Under the pieces are notes generated by a model, which did no database searches, was not told where the DNA came from, and saw nothing but the letters and a program-made list of their open reading frames with translations. Positions 18,541 to 26,731 of a stretch of 64,000 nt of DNA are shown one piece after another. Position 1 is the stretch's first letter. Each line of letters starts with the position of its first letter. The position numbers were made by a program, and so were the translations under genes. The DNA comes from Acidovorax sp. MR-S7. Its GTDB lineage: Bacteria > Pseudomonadota > Gammaproteobacteria > Burkholderiales > Burkholderiaceae_C. The stretch covers positions 136,100 to 200,099 of the forward strand of contig NZ_DF238950.1 of the NCBI RefSeq assembly GCF_000400995.2, given 5' to 3'.

Positions 18541-20001
18541 TCAGCCAAGTCGGACGGGAACGAAGATGCGCTCGCCGTCGCGCATCACCAGCAGCGCCAC
18601 CGACTTGCCCGCCTTGGCCACCACGCCGCGCACCTGCGCCACGTCGCGCGCGGGCGTGCCGTTGACGGACAGCAGCACGTCGCCGCCCTGCACGCCGGCG
18701 CGGGCGGCGGGGCCGCTGGCCTGTTCGATCAGCAGGCCGCCTTCCACGCCGGCTTCGCGTTGCTCACCTGGCTGCAAGGGGCGCAGGGCCAGGCCCAGGC
18801 GGCCTTGGCCGGGCGCAGCGTCCGCACGGGCCTGTGCCGGGGGCTTGTCGGCGGCGTTGCCCAGCGTGGCGGTGACGTCCTCGCTGCGGCCGTGGCGCCA
18901 CACCTGCAGGCGCACCTGCGTGCCGGGCGCCGTCTGGCTCACGAAGGCCGGCAGGTCGCTGGAGGAGACGATGGGCTGCCCGTCCACGCTGCGGATCACG
19001 TCGCCCGAGCGCAGGCCGGCCTTGTCGGCGGGGCCGCCCTTTTGCACGTCGGCCACCAGCGCGCCCTGGGGCTTGTCGAGGCCGAAGGAGTCGGCCAGGG
19101 TCTGATTGACCTCCTGCACGGTGACGCCCAGGCGCGCGTGGCTGGCGTGGCCGGTGGCCAGGATCTGGTCCTTGACGCGCGCGGCCACCTCGATCGGGAT
19201 GGCGAACGACACGCCCTGGTAGCCGCCCGAGCGGCTGTAGATCTGCGAGTTGATGCCCACGACCTCGCCGCGCGCGTTGAACAGCGGCCCGCCCGAGTTG
19301 CCAGGGTTCACGGCCACGTCGGTCTGGATGAAGGGCACGGCGCTGTCGTCGGGCAGCGCGCGGCCCTTGGCGCTGACCACGCCGGCCGTGACGCTGTTCT
19401 CGAAGCCGAAGGGCGAGCCGATGGCCAGCACCCATTCGCCCACGCCCAATGCGCGCGTGCTGCCGAGGTGCACCGTGGGCAAACCCTTCGCGTCGATCTT
19501 GAGCACGGCCACGTCGGTCTGCGGGTCGGCGCCCAGCACCTTGGCGCGGAACTCGCGCCGGTCGGTGAGCTTGACGGTCACTTCGTCGGCGTTCTTGACC
19601 ACATGGGCGTTGGTGAGCACCACGCCGTCGGGGCTGACGATGAAGCCCGAGCCCTGGCCGCGCACGGGAACATCGCGCGGCATCTGCATGCCCTGCGGCA
19701 TGCCGAAGCGGCGGAAGAATTCCTGGAACGGGTCGGCGGGCCCGTCGTCGTCGCCCTCGGCCAGCGCCGTGCGCTGCGTGCCGCTCACGCTGATGTTGAC
19801 CACGGCCGGGCCGTTCTGCGCGGTGATCTGCGCGAAGCCGGGCAGTGCCTCGCCACCGGGCTGCGCCAACGGCACGGCTGCGGGCTGCGCCACGGCCTGC
19901 GCCTGGCGGCTTGTCACCAGGCCGGCGCCGGTGGCGCCGAGCGCACCGGCGGCCACCAGCGCCAGGATGAGTCTGCGGGGGGTGGATGCAAGGGTGTCCA
20001 T
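18541..20001 (-). CDS. degP: DegP/HtrA-family periplasmic serine protease (MucD-like)
   Basis: This is a periplasmic quality-control protease of the Do family. The 486-residue protein has a signal peptide (about 1-36), a trypsin-like domain with catalytic His133 (TNAHVV), Asp163 (TDVAVLKID) and Ser236 (GNSGGP), and two C-terminal PDZ domains (about 285-375 and 395-480). The acidic, Phe-rich LA-loop region (DPFQEFFRRFGMP) is present. The ATG at 20001 has GGAAAGG upstream. It heads the degP-regulator-kinase-cls run. Linking a Do protease with a two-component system is a common arrangement in beta-proteobacteria and suggests envelope-stress control. Confidence 0.94.
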   Translation of the reverse strand: MDTLASTPRRLILALVAAGALGATGAGLVTSRQAQAVAQPAAVPLAQPGGEALPGFAQITAQNGPAVVNISVSGTQRTALAEGDDDGPADPFQEFFRRFGMPQGMQMPRDVPVRGQGSGFIVSPDGVVLTNAHVVKNADEVTVKLTDRREFRAKVLGADPQTDVAVLKIDAKGLPTVHLGSTRALGVGEWVLAIGSPFGFENSVTAGVVSAKGRALPDDSAVPFIQTDVAVNPGNSGGPLFNARGEVVGINSQIYSRSGGYQGVSFAIPIEVAARVKDQILATGHASHARLGVTVQEVNQTLADSFGLDKPQGALVADVQKGGPADKAGLRSGDVIRSVDGQPIVSSSDLPAFVSQTAPGTQVRLQVWRHGRSEDVTATLGNAADKPPAQARADAAPGQGRLGLALRPLQPGEQREAGVEGGLLIEQASGPAARAGVQGGDVLLSVNGTPARDVAQVRGVVAKAGKSVALLVMRDGERIFVPVRLG

Positions 20002-20081
20002 GGTCTGCCTTTCCTTGTGCAAGTGATGCGATGGCAGGCAGTGTGCGCGGCCACGCTTAAGGCAGACTTAGACCCATTACT

Positions 20082-20130
20082 ATCAAAAAAATAGCTGCCT
20101 GCGCTTGATGGACAAGCGCTGGCAGCCAAT
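20082..20130. repeat. Dispersed AGCGCTT hairpin repeat, copy 2
   Basis: After an A-rich end (tatcaaaaaaata), gctgcctgcgctt (20094-20106) pairs with aagcgctggcagc (20114-20126) at 12 of 13 positions around a 7-base loop. It fills most of the gap between degP and the next gene and may serve as a terminator for that gene, which ends at 20146. Confidence 0.78.
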
Positions 20131-20145
20131 TCGATGCTTATCGCT

Positions 20146-20550
20146 TCAGAACGCAGCTTCGAGCGCAGGCAGCGCCAGGCGCGCCTTGGTCAGCGCCATG
20201 CCCAGGTTGGCGGTCTTGCGGCAGACGAACACGACCACGTAGTCGGGGTTGATCTTGCCGCGCAGGAACACGTGGATGAGGTTCTCGCTGTTGACGATGA
20301 CTTCCTGGAAATAGTGGAAGCCGTCGTCCTGCAGGCCGCGGGCCTTCTTGAACAGGCGCTCGATCATGCTCACGTTGGGGCCGGCGAACATGTCGGCCGT
20401 GGCGGCGGCGAGCAGGTCGATGACCTGCTGCGGGTGCGAATCCACCGTCTTGAGCGCCAGCAGCATGCCGGAGGAGATGTCCACGTAGCCGGCGGCCACA
20501 CACTCGGGCACCGTGCTGGCGGCCTGGTTCAATGCATTCTCGAAACTCAT
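20146..20550 (-). CDS. Roadblock/LC7-like small protein, partner of an ABC-phosphatase fusion
   Basis: This is a 134-residue soluble protein with no signal peptide or membrane helix. The pattern of alternating hydrophobic strands (VAAGYVDISSGMLLALKT), a helix rich in AAATADMF, and a strand pair (ENLIHVFLRGKINPDYVVVFVCRK) before a C-terminal helix is reminiscent of Roadblock/LC7 domains, which bind and regulate GTPases or other NTPases. That is a fold-level inference, not a recognised family match. A GGAGGG ribosome site precedes the ATG. It begins 32 bp downstream of the ABC-phosphatase gene and is probably co-transcribed with it. Confidence 0.72.
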   Translation of the reverse strand: MSFENALNQAASTVPECVAAGYVDISSGMLLALKTVDSHPQQVIDLLAAATADMFAGPNVSMIERLFKKARGLQDDGFHYFQEVIVNSENLIHVFLRGKINPDYVVVFVCRKTANLGMALTKARLALPALEAAF

Positions 20551-20582
20551 CGGGCTGTCCCTCCATTACCGTGGGTAGATAG

Positions 20583-21959
20583 TTAAACGATCTTCTGCAA
20601 GATCATGTTTTCATAGCTCTGCAGGAACGTCTCCTGCTCGGCGTTCTGCACGTAGCGCGGGTCGATCAGGCGCACCCGGCGCAGTGCCTCTTGCGCGGTC
20701 AGCCCTGCCCGCACCCACCACGCGGCCAGGACGACGCCGGTGCGCCCCCTTCCCGCGAGGCAATGCACGGCCAGCACTTCGCCGCGTTGGATGAGCCCCT
20801 CCATGCGCTTGAGCAGCATCTGGATCTGCGCCAGGGTGGGCACTTCATGGTCGTAGATGGGCAGGTGCAGGTTGGCCAGGCCGTGCTGGCGCAGCACGTC
20901 GCCGGGCAGGTCCCGCTCCGTCAGGGTGATGAGCATGGTGATGCCCATGCGCTTGAGCGCCACCAGGTCGTGGTGGATGTCGTTCACCGCGCCCGGCAGC
21001 GGCGCACCGGCGATACGGCCAGGCTCCAGCCAGGCGAAGCCCAGCGGCGCATTCACGGGCTGCGCGGCGGGCGGCACGATGCCGCCGGCCAGCAGGGTCG
21101 GCGCAGGCTCCGCCCTGGCCTCGGCCACGGCCTGCAGCACGCTGGCGGGCACGTGCTGCAGGGCGGGCGGCGGGGCCACGTCTTCGGCCAGGGTGTCGGG
21201 ATCGGCATCGAGCGAGGGCACCGAGCAGCTGCCGGTGCGCACGAACTGCATGCCCGCCTCCGACTGCGGCGCGGTCAGGAAGTCCTCCATGGCCCGCGCC
21301 TCCTGAATGCGCCCTCCGGCCAGCAGCAGCATGTGGTCCGCCAGCTGCGCGGCATGGCGCTGGTTGTGCAGCACCACCAGCAGGGTGCTGGTGCGGGTCA
21401 CCTCGCGCAGCAGCTCGAGCAGCACGTAGGCGTCGTAGTCCGAAAGGTTGGAGGTGGGCTCGTCCACCATCAGCAGCGGCGGCTCGCATGCCGCCTCGCG
21501 CAGGATGGCCACGGCCCGCTGCTGCAGCGGCGGCAGGTCGAGCACCATCGCGTCCAGCGACTGGGCCAGCTCGGGCACGCCCATGCGGCGCACGAGGCTC
21601 GCGCACCACTCGCGCAGTTCCAGGGGCGACAGGCGCAGGGATTCGCGTACCGGCCCGGCCAGCGCATCGAGTACGGTGGCACCCATGACGCGCGCGGCCT
21701 GCTGCACCAGCCCCGGGCGCGGCCCCTCGCCGAGCGGGCGGCCGTCGTACGTCACGCTGCCCCAGCTGCGAAAGCGCGGATGCTCCTCGTGCAGCCCGGC
21801 CAGCGTGCGCACCAGCGCCGATTTGCCCGAACCCGACGGCCCCAGCAGCGCCGTCACGCCCCCACGGGGCAGCGCGAAATCCAGGTCCGCCAGCACCATC
21901 CTGGCGCCGAATGCCACGCCAAATCCCGCGACCGTGAGGCACTGCTGCGTGCTATCCAT
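20583..21959 (-). CDS. ABC-type ATPase fused to a dual-specificity protein phosphatase domain
   Basis: The 458-residue protein has an ABC ATPase (about 1-245) with Walker A GPSGSGKS (40-47) and Walker B LLMVDEPTS (162-170) plus a His-switch (VVLHNQRHA). The normal LSGGQ signature is replaced by LPPLQQR. A Pro/Ala-rich linker (about 245-305) leads to a cysteine phosphatase domain (about 306-458) with P-loop HCLAGRGRTG (Cys400, Arg406) and a possible general acid Asp370 in YDHEVP. The ATPase half is most like phosphate-importer PstB-type proteins, but no permease or binding protein is near. ATG at 21959 has AAGGA upstream; a GTG at 22007 is less likely. Function is unknown; the fusion suggests ATP-dependent control of a dephosphorylation step. 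Confidence 0.85.
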   Translation of the reverse strand: MDSTQQCLTVAGFGVAFGARMVLADLDFALPRGGVTALLGPSGSGKSALVRTLAGLHEEHPRFRSWGSVTYDGRPLGEGPRPGLVQQAARVMGATVLDALAGPVRESLRLSPLELREWCASLVRRMGVPELAQSLDAMVLDLPPLQQRAVAILREAACEPPLLMVDEPTSNLSDYDAYVLLELLREVTRTSTLLVVLHNQRHAAQLADHMLLLAGGRIQEARAMEDFLTAPQSEAGMQFVRTGSCSVPSLDADPDTLAEDVAPPPALQHVPASVLQAVAEARAEPAPTLLAGGIVPPAAQPVNAPLGFAWLEPGRIAGAPLPGAVNDIHHDLVALKRMGITMLITLTERDLPGDVLRQHGLANLHLPIYDHEVPTLAQIQMLLKRMEGLIQRGEVLAVHCLAGRGRTGVVLAAWWVRAGLTAQEALRRVRLIDPRYVQNAEQETFLQSYENMILQKIV

Positions 21960-22023
21960 CCATCCGTCCTTGGGTTCCAACCAACCGGCTGCCAATGCAG
22001 CGGGCACATAGGGAAAACCCCGG

Positions 22024-22051
22024 ATTCTAGGGACGCACTTATGTGAGGCAA
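22024..22051 (-). promoter_or_regulatory. Possible promoter of the ABC-phosphatase operon
   Basis: On the minus strand, TTGCCT (22046-22051) and TAGAAT (22024-22029) are separated by 16 bp and point at the ABC-phosphatase start about 60 bp away. The -10 is good, the -35 weak. The rest of the 271-bp gap (21960-22230) shows no gene I would support. Confidence 0.3.
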
Positions 22052-22230
22052 GTCAAAGACGGCGGGTCCGCCGGTAATGGCTCATAAACCTACACCAAGA
22101 GAAACAATATGTGTCTCGTCTTGACGAATATGACGCAGATGTGTCTTGACGTACGGCAAGGCACAGGCGATTCGCTCCATTTTCCATAGCTTCCCGCGCT
22201 TATCCAGAAAGCGCTGCAGGCCATTTTTGC

Positions 22231-22590
22231 TCAAATCCCCTGGAGCAGTTCCAGCACCCGCTCGGGTGGGCGGCACAGCAGCGCGCCGCGGGGCGTTACG
22301 ACGATGGGGCGGTTGAGCAGCACCGGGTGGCGGGCGATGGCGGCGATCAGCTCCGCGTCGGTGCGCTGCGGGTCGCCCAGGCCCAGCTCCTGGTAGGCCG
22401 CCTCCTTGCTGCGCAGCAGGTCGCGCACGGGCACGCCCAGGCGAGCGACCAGCGCGGTGAGCCGGGCCTCGTCCAGCGGTTGGGCGATGTAGTCCACGAT
22501 GGCGGGCTCGATGCCGCGCTCGCGCAGCAGCGCCAGGGCGCCGCGCGAGTTGCTGCAGCGGGCGTTGTGGTAGATGGTGATGTCGCTCAT
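22231..22590 (-). CDS. arsC: ArsC-family arsenate reductase (glutaredoxin-dependent type)
   Basis: This 119-residue protein has the thioredoxin-like ArsC fold and active-site motif YHNARCSNSR (Cys12), with the downstream LRSKE and NRPIVVTPRGALLCRPPERV motifs. It matches the E. coli R773-type or YffB/YfgD ArsC group that uses glutathione and glutaredoxin. No arsR, arsB or acr3 is near; instead it lies 10 bp after an iron-transporter permease, probably in the same transcript. An arsenate reductase role is likely but a general thiol reductase is possible. Confidence 0.88.
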   Translation of the reverse strand: MSDITIYHNARCSNSRGALALLRERGIEPAIVDYIAQPLDEARLTALVARLGVPVRDLLRSKEAAYQELGLGDPQRTDAELIAAIARHPVLLNRPIVVTPRGALLCRPPERVLELLQGI

Positions 22591-22600
22591 GCCCCGCAGC

Positions 22601-24268
22601 TTACCGGGACGCCGCGCGCAGCGTGCGGCTGAGCAGGATCACCGGCACCAGCCCCACGGCCACCAGCGCCAGCGACGGCAGCGCCGCCTCGCCCAGGCGC
22701 TCGTCGCGCGCGAGCTGGTAGGCCACCACGGCCAGCGTGTCGCTATTGAAGGGGCGCAGCACCATGGTGGCGGGCAGCTCCTTCATCACGTCCACGAACA
22801 CCAGCAGCGCCGCCGCCGCGGTGGAGCGCCGCAGCAGCGGCCAGTGCACGCGCGCCAGCAGTCCCCAGCTGCCCACGCCCAGCATGCGCGAGGAATCGTC
22901 CAGGCTGGCGGGGATACGCGCATAGCCGCTTTGCACCGACTGCAGCGCCACGGCGCAAAAGCGCACCAGGTAGGCCCAGACGATTCCCACGGCCGTCGCC
23001 GTGATGAGCGCGGGCAGCCCCCATTCGGGCGCCGCCGCCTGCAGCCAGCCCACGGGCAGCAGCAAGCCCACGACGATCACCGCGCCCGGCACCGCGTAGC
23101 CCAGGCCCACGAGCTGCACCGCTGCGCGCGTAGCCGCGTCCTTGCGCCGGCGCACCGCGAAGGCCAGCGCCACGGCGATGGCCACGGCCAGCACGGCGGT
23201 GATGGCGCCCAGGCGCACGCTGTTGCCCGCCCATTCCAGGAAGCGCGTCCATGGCAGGACCGACCAGTCGGCCGCCAGCGGCCGCAGCATGAACAGCACC
23301 GGAGCCACGAAGCCCATGGCCACCGGCAGCAGGCACACCAGCCACGCCAGCGCGCAGTGCCCGCCCGCCAGGCGCGTGGGCTGCGCCTCGGCCGAGCCCG
23401 CGCGGCCCACGCCGCCCGTGGCGAAGCGCATGCGCCGCTGCGCGCGCAGTTCGAGCTGCAGCAGCACCACGACCAGCGCCAGCAGGAAGGTGGCGAGCTG
23501 CGCGGCAGCCAGCCGGTCGTCCATCGACAGCCAGGCCTTGTAGATGCCCGTGGTGAAGGTCTGGATGCCGAAGTAGCTCGCCACGCCGAAGTCGGCCAGC
23601 GTCTCCATCAGCACCAGCGCCACGCCCGCCGCCACGGCCGGGCGCGCCAGCGGCAGCGCCACGCTGCGGATGCGCCGCGCGGGCGAGGCGCCCAGCAGGC
23701 GCGCGGCCTCCATGAGGTGCGCCGCGCGCTCGCCCAGGGCGGTGCGCGCGAGCAGATAGACGTAGGGGTAGAGCGAAAAGATGAACACCCACACCGCCCC
23801 GCCCAGGCTGCGCACCTCGGGCAGCAGCCGTCCTTCCAGCCCGAAGGCAGCGCGCATCCACACCTGCAGCGGGCCGCTGAACTGCAGGAAGTCGGTATAC
23901 GCATAGGCCGTCACATAGGCCGGCATGGCCAGCGGCAGCAGCAGCAGCCATTCCATGGCGCGCCGCCCGCGGAAGTCGAACAGCGTCACCGCCGCCGCGC
24001 AGGCCGTGCCCACCACGGCCGCGCCCACGGCCACGGCCAGGCCCAGCCACAGCGTGGTCCACAGGTATTCGGGCAGCACGGTGGCCGCCATCTCGCGCAG
24101 GATGGCGCCGGCCTGCGCGCCGTCCGCGCCCAGCGGCAGCCAGGCGCCCAGTAGGGCCAGCACCGGCAGGGTGAGCAACAGGACGAGCACCGCCAGGGGT
24201 GCGAGACGCAAGGCGCGGAGGATCAAGGGAGGGGAGGCGCCGCGAAGGGTGCGGCCGGCAGGATGCAA
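22601..24268 (-). CDS. fbpB: Ferric iron ABC transporter permease (FbpB-like)
   Basis: This is a fused double permease of the iron(III) uptake family, about 555 residues with some 12 membrane helices. Two binding-protein-dependent transport modules are visible, each with an EAA-loop-like segment (MEAARLLGASPARRIRSVALPLARP, and the shorter DDSSRMLGVGSWGLLARVHWPLLR). It faces the divergent ATPase gene fbpC across a Fur-like box. The start is uncertain: the furthest in-frame start is TTG at 24268, right beside the Fur box, which leaves no room for a leader; TTG at 24226 is an alternative closer to the first helix. No periplasmic binding protein (fbpA) is adjacent. Confidence 0.88.
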   Translation of the reverse strand: MHPAGRTLRGASPPLILRALRLAPLAVLVLLLTLPVLALLGAWLPLGADGAQAGAILREMAATVLPEYLWTTLWLGLAVAVGAAVVGTACAAAVTLFDFRGRRAMEWLLLLPLAMPAYVTAYAYTDFLQFSGPLQVWMRAAFGLEGRLLPEVRSLGGAVWVFIFSLYPYVYLLARTALGERAAHLMEAARLLGASPARRIRSVALPLARPAVAAGVALVLMETLADFGVASYFGIQTFTTGIYKAWLSMDDRLAAAQLATFLLALVVVLLQLELRAQRRMRFATGGVGRAGSAEAQPTRLAGGHCALAWLVCLLPVAMGFVAPVLFMLRPLAADWSVLPWTRFLEWAGNSVRLGAITAVLAVAIAVALAFAVRRRKDAATRAAVQLVGLGYAVPGAVIVVGLLLPVGWLQAAAPEWGLPALITATAVGIVWAYLVRFCAVALQSVQSGYARIPASLDDSSRMLGVGSWGLLARVHWPLLRRSTAAAALLVFVDVMKELPATMVLRPFNSDTLAVVAYQLARDERLGEAALPSLALVAVGLVPVILLSRTLRAASR

Positions 24269-24269
24269 A

Positions 24270-24284
24270 TGGGAATGATTCTAC
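24270..24284. promoter_or_regulatory. Fur-like box between fbpB and fbpC
   Basis: tgggaatgattctac matches the 7-1-7 Fur pattern TGAGAATGATTCTCA at 12 of 15 bases, with a perfect GAATGATTC core. It lies in the 40-bp divergent gap, 25 bp before the fbpC ATG, so one bound Fur could repress both genes when iron is plentiful. Confidence 0.65.
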
Positions 24285-24308
24285 GCAACCGCATCCTAGA
24301 ATCCGGCC

Positions 24309-25373
24309 ATGTTCCTCGAAGTCTCCCAGCTCGACGTGCGGTATGCCAACCGCCCCCAAGCCGCCGTGCGCGGCGTGACCCTGGGCCTGGCGGCCGGCGA
24401 GATCGGCGTGCTGATCGGCCCGTCGGGCTGCGGCAAGACCACGCTGCTGCGCGCCGTGGCCGGGCTGGAGCCCGTGTCCGCCGGCGAGATCCGCCTGGAG
24501 GGCGACGTGGTGGGCGCCAGCGGCCGCAGCGTGCCGCCCGAGCAGCGCCGCATCGGCATGGTGTTCCAGGACTATGCGCTGTTCCCTCACCTGAACGTGG
24601 GGCGCAACGTGGCCTTCGGCATCCACGCGCTGCCCGCCGCCGCCCAGGCCGAGCGCGTGCGCGAGGTGCTGGCGCTCGTCGGCCTGGAGGGCAGCGAGGC
24701 GCGCTTTCCGCACGAGCTTTCGGGCGGCCAGCAGCAGCGCGTGGCACTGGCGCGCGCGCTGGCGCCGCGCCCGCGCCTGATGCTGCTGGACGAGCCGTTC
24801 TCCAACCTGGACGTGGACCTGCGGGAACGCCTCGCGCACGAGGTGCGTGCCATCCTCAAGGCAGCGGGCGCCACGGCGCTGTTCGTCACGCACGACCAGC
24901 TGGAAGCGTTCGCCATCGGCGACCGCATCGGCGTGATGGAAAGCGGCGAGCTTCACCAGTGGGACGACGCCTATGCGCTCTACCATCGCCCCGCCACGCG
25001 CTTCGTGGCCGACTTCATCGGCCACGGCGTGTTCGCGCCGGCCCGGCTCGTGCAGCAGGGCGGCCACGTGGTCGCGCACACGCAGCTGGGCAACCTGACG
25101 GACATCGACGGCTGTCCCCTGCCCTCGCGCTACCCCGGCGGCGAATGCGACATCCTGCTGCGCGCCGACGACGTGGTGCACGACGACGCGGCGCCGGTGC
25201 AGGCGCGCATCGTGCGCAAGGCGTTCAGGGGGTCGGAGTTCCTCTACACGCTGGAGCTGGCCAGCGGACTCACCGTGCTGGCCCACGTGCCCAGCCACCA
25301 CGACCACGCGCTGGGCGAGTGGATCGGCATCCGGCCGCAGGTGGACCACATCGTCACATTTCCGCGCGCTTGA
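24309..25373 (+). CDS. fbpC: Ferric iron ABC transporter ATP-binding protein (FbpC-like)
   Basis: This is the ATPase subunit of an iron(III) importer, 354 residues. Walker A is GPSGCGKTT, the Q-loop [13 protein letters not shown], the signature LSGGQQQR, Walker [13 protein letters not shown], the switch [11 protein letters not shown]-terminal TOBE-like domain (about 240-354) follows, as in FbpC/PotA proteins. It is divergent from the FbpB-like permease and shares its Fur box. It converges on the Yip1-family gene, 21 bp away, where a small hairpin (25382-25394) may help end both transcripts. Confidence 0.92.
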   Translation: MFLEVSQLDVRYANRPQAAVRGVTLGLAAGEIGVLIGPSGCGKTTLLRAVAGLEPVSAGEIRLEGDVVGASGRSVPPEQRRIGMVFQDYALFPHLNVGRNVAFGIHALPAAAQAERVREVLALVGLEGSEARFPHELSGGQQQRVALARALAPRPRLMLLDEPFSNLDVDLRERLAHEVRAILKAAGATALFVTHDQLEAFAIGDRIGVMESGELHQWDDAYALYHRPATRFVADFIGHGVFAPARLVQQGGHVVAHTQLGNLTDIDGCPLPSRYPGGECDILLRADDVVHDDAAPVQARIVRKAFRGSEFLYTLELASGLTVLAHVPSHHDHALGEWIGIRPQVDHIVTFPRA

Positions 25374-25394
25374 GAAGGCGGCGGGCAGCGCCCG

Positions 25395-26600
25395 TCAGGA
25401 AGTGCCCTTGCGCTGCAGGCTTTCCAGCGCCGGCAGGTCGATCTGGCCCATGAGCGCCTGCACTTCCTTGATGGCCATGTTCTGCGCCTCGACGGTGACG
25501 ATCACGCCGTTCCCGAGCACCACCTTGAACTCCGACTGGCTGCCATCCTTCTCGTAGCTCTGCTGCAGCGTGCGGCTGCCCTCCTGCCAGGTCTTCTCGA
25601 CCGAGGTTTCGGTCTCGTGCTCGGACTGCAGCTTGCCGGCGAGCTGCGCCAGCTGGCCCAGCCCGCCCGCGTCCACGATGGACACGCGCACCAGGGCGTC
25701 GCCGCGGCCGTATTCGGCGCTGGCCTGGCTCGTGGGCAGGCCCATCGCGGCGCCGTCGTGCGCCTCCAGGCCCGTGCGCGGCAGGCCGCCCAGCGTGCCG
25801 GGCAGCACCGCCTTGAGCGACTGCACCGCCACCGCCTGCCCGCCTGCGGCGCCCATGGCTGCGGCCATGGCCTGCGCTGCGGCAGCCGCGGCCTGGTTGG
25901 CATCGCCGCTTTTCTGCGCCTCTTCCATGCGGCGCGCGGCCTCTTCCATCTTCTTGCCCGCCGCCTCCAGGCCCGCTGCGCCCTGCCCGGCGGCGGCGGG
26001 CGCCTGGCCCGCACCGCCCCACATGGCAGGGCCGCTGGGCGTGAAGAGCGATCCCAGCGCGCCGATCACCACGCCCAGCACGATGGCCGCCACGACCACC
26101 ACCGCCGTGTAGGGCAGCGAACGCTCCGGCGGGTTGCGCATCAGCACGGGCAGGCCCGCGTACAGCAGGTACAGCGAGTAAAGCGCCGCCACGAGGCCCA
26201 GGATTGCCATGGCCGGCAGCAGGGCGAATACGCCGCCGAGCAGGGCCGCGGTGCTCGCATAGACCGCCAGCTTGAGCGCCTGGATGGGGCTGGCCGTTCC
26301 GCCGAAGGTCGGGGCCAGCGCGTTGATGACGAGCGCCAGCAGGTACACGCCGACCAAGCTGAGCACGTACGACACCACCATGTTGGCCAGCCCCGCCAGC
26401 ACGGGCACGCGGAACGTGAAGCCGAAGCCACCCACGCCGATCAGGGACATGCCGATGAAGCCGCAGACGGCGGGGATGGCCGCGAGGATCATCAGGTAGC
26501 CGGTGTACAGACCGGCCGGCGTGGCCGCCTCTACGGCAATGGCGGCCCACGTCTCTTTTGGCTTGAGCAGAATGTCCTTCGCGCGCTCGATCACATGCAT
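25395..26600 (-). CDS. Yip1-family membrane protein with a C-terminal globular domain
   Basis: The 401-residue protein has an N-terminal Yip1/DUF1282-type domain of five or so helices (about 30-195), starting with the family pattern ERAKDILLKPKETWAAIAVEA. A linker rich in Ala/Gly/Met/Glu follows (about 205-265), where EEAARRMEEAQKSGDANQAAAAAAQAMAAAM looks helical. A 130-residue soluble domain then ends in strands. Yip1 proteins in bacteria are poorly understood membrane proteins. It is monocistronic between fbpC and the acyltransferase gene. Confidence 0.8.
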   Translation of the reverse strand: MHVIERAKDILLKPKETWAAIAVEAATPAGLYTGYLMILAAIPAVCGFIGMSLIGVGGFGFTFRVPVLAGLANMVVSYVLSLVGVYLLALVINALAPTFGGTASPIQALKLAVYASTAALLGGVFALLPAMAILGLVAALYSLYLLYAGLPVLMRNPPERSLPYTAVVVVAAIVLGVVIGALGSLFTPSGPAMWGGAGQAPAAAGQGAAGLEAAGKKMEEAARRMEEAQKSGDANQAAAAAAQAMAAAMGAAGGQAVAVQSLKAVLPGTLGGLPRTGLEAHDGAAMGLPTSQASAEYGRGDALVRVSIVDAGGLGQLAQLAGKLQSEHETETSVEKTWQEGSRTLQQSYEKDGSQSEFKVVLGNGVIVTVEAQNMAIKEVQALMGQIDLPALESLQRKGTS

Positions 26601-26658
26601 GGTGCCCTCTCTCTCCGTTGAACGGTATGGAAAGCGCGCACGTTACTGCAAACCGTTG

Positions 26659-26688
26659 ACACTTCCGTGTATGTAACAGCGATTTACA
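26659..26688. promoter_or_regulatory. Paired palindromes upstream of the Yip1-family gene
   Basis: Two inverted repeats sit side by side: ACAC-TTCC-GTGT (26659-26670) and TGTAA-N7-TTACA (26672-26688). They lie 58-88 bp before the Yip1 gene start and look like an operator for a dimeric regulator. No regulator is identified. Confidence 0.4.
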
Positions 26689-26731
26689 CGCAGATCTGTT
26701 GAATATGTCGGCTTTTCGTGGGCGATGCGGC

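Noticed and set aside
22082-22276. Small minus-strand open frame between arsC and the ABC-phosphatase gene
   Set aside because: It overlaps the end of arsC and reads through the intergenic gap with no ribosome site or recognisable family, so I left the gap as non-coding.
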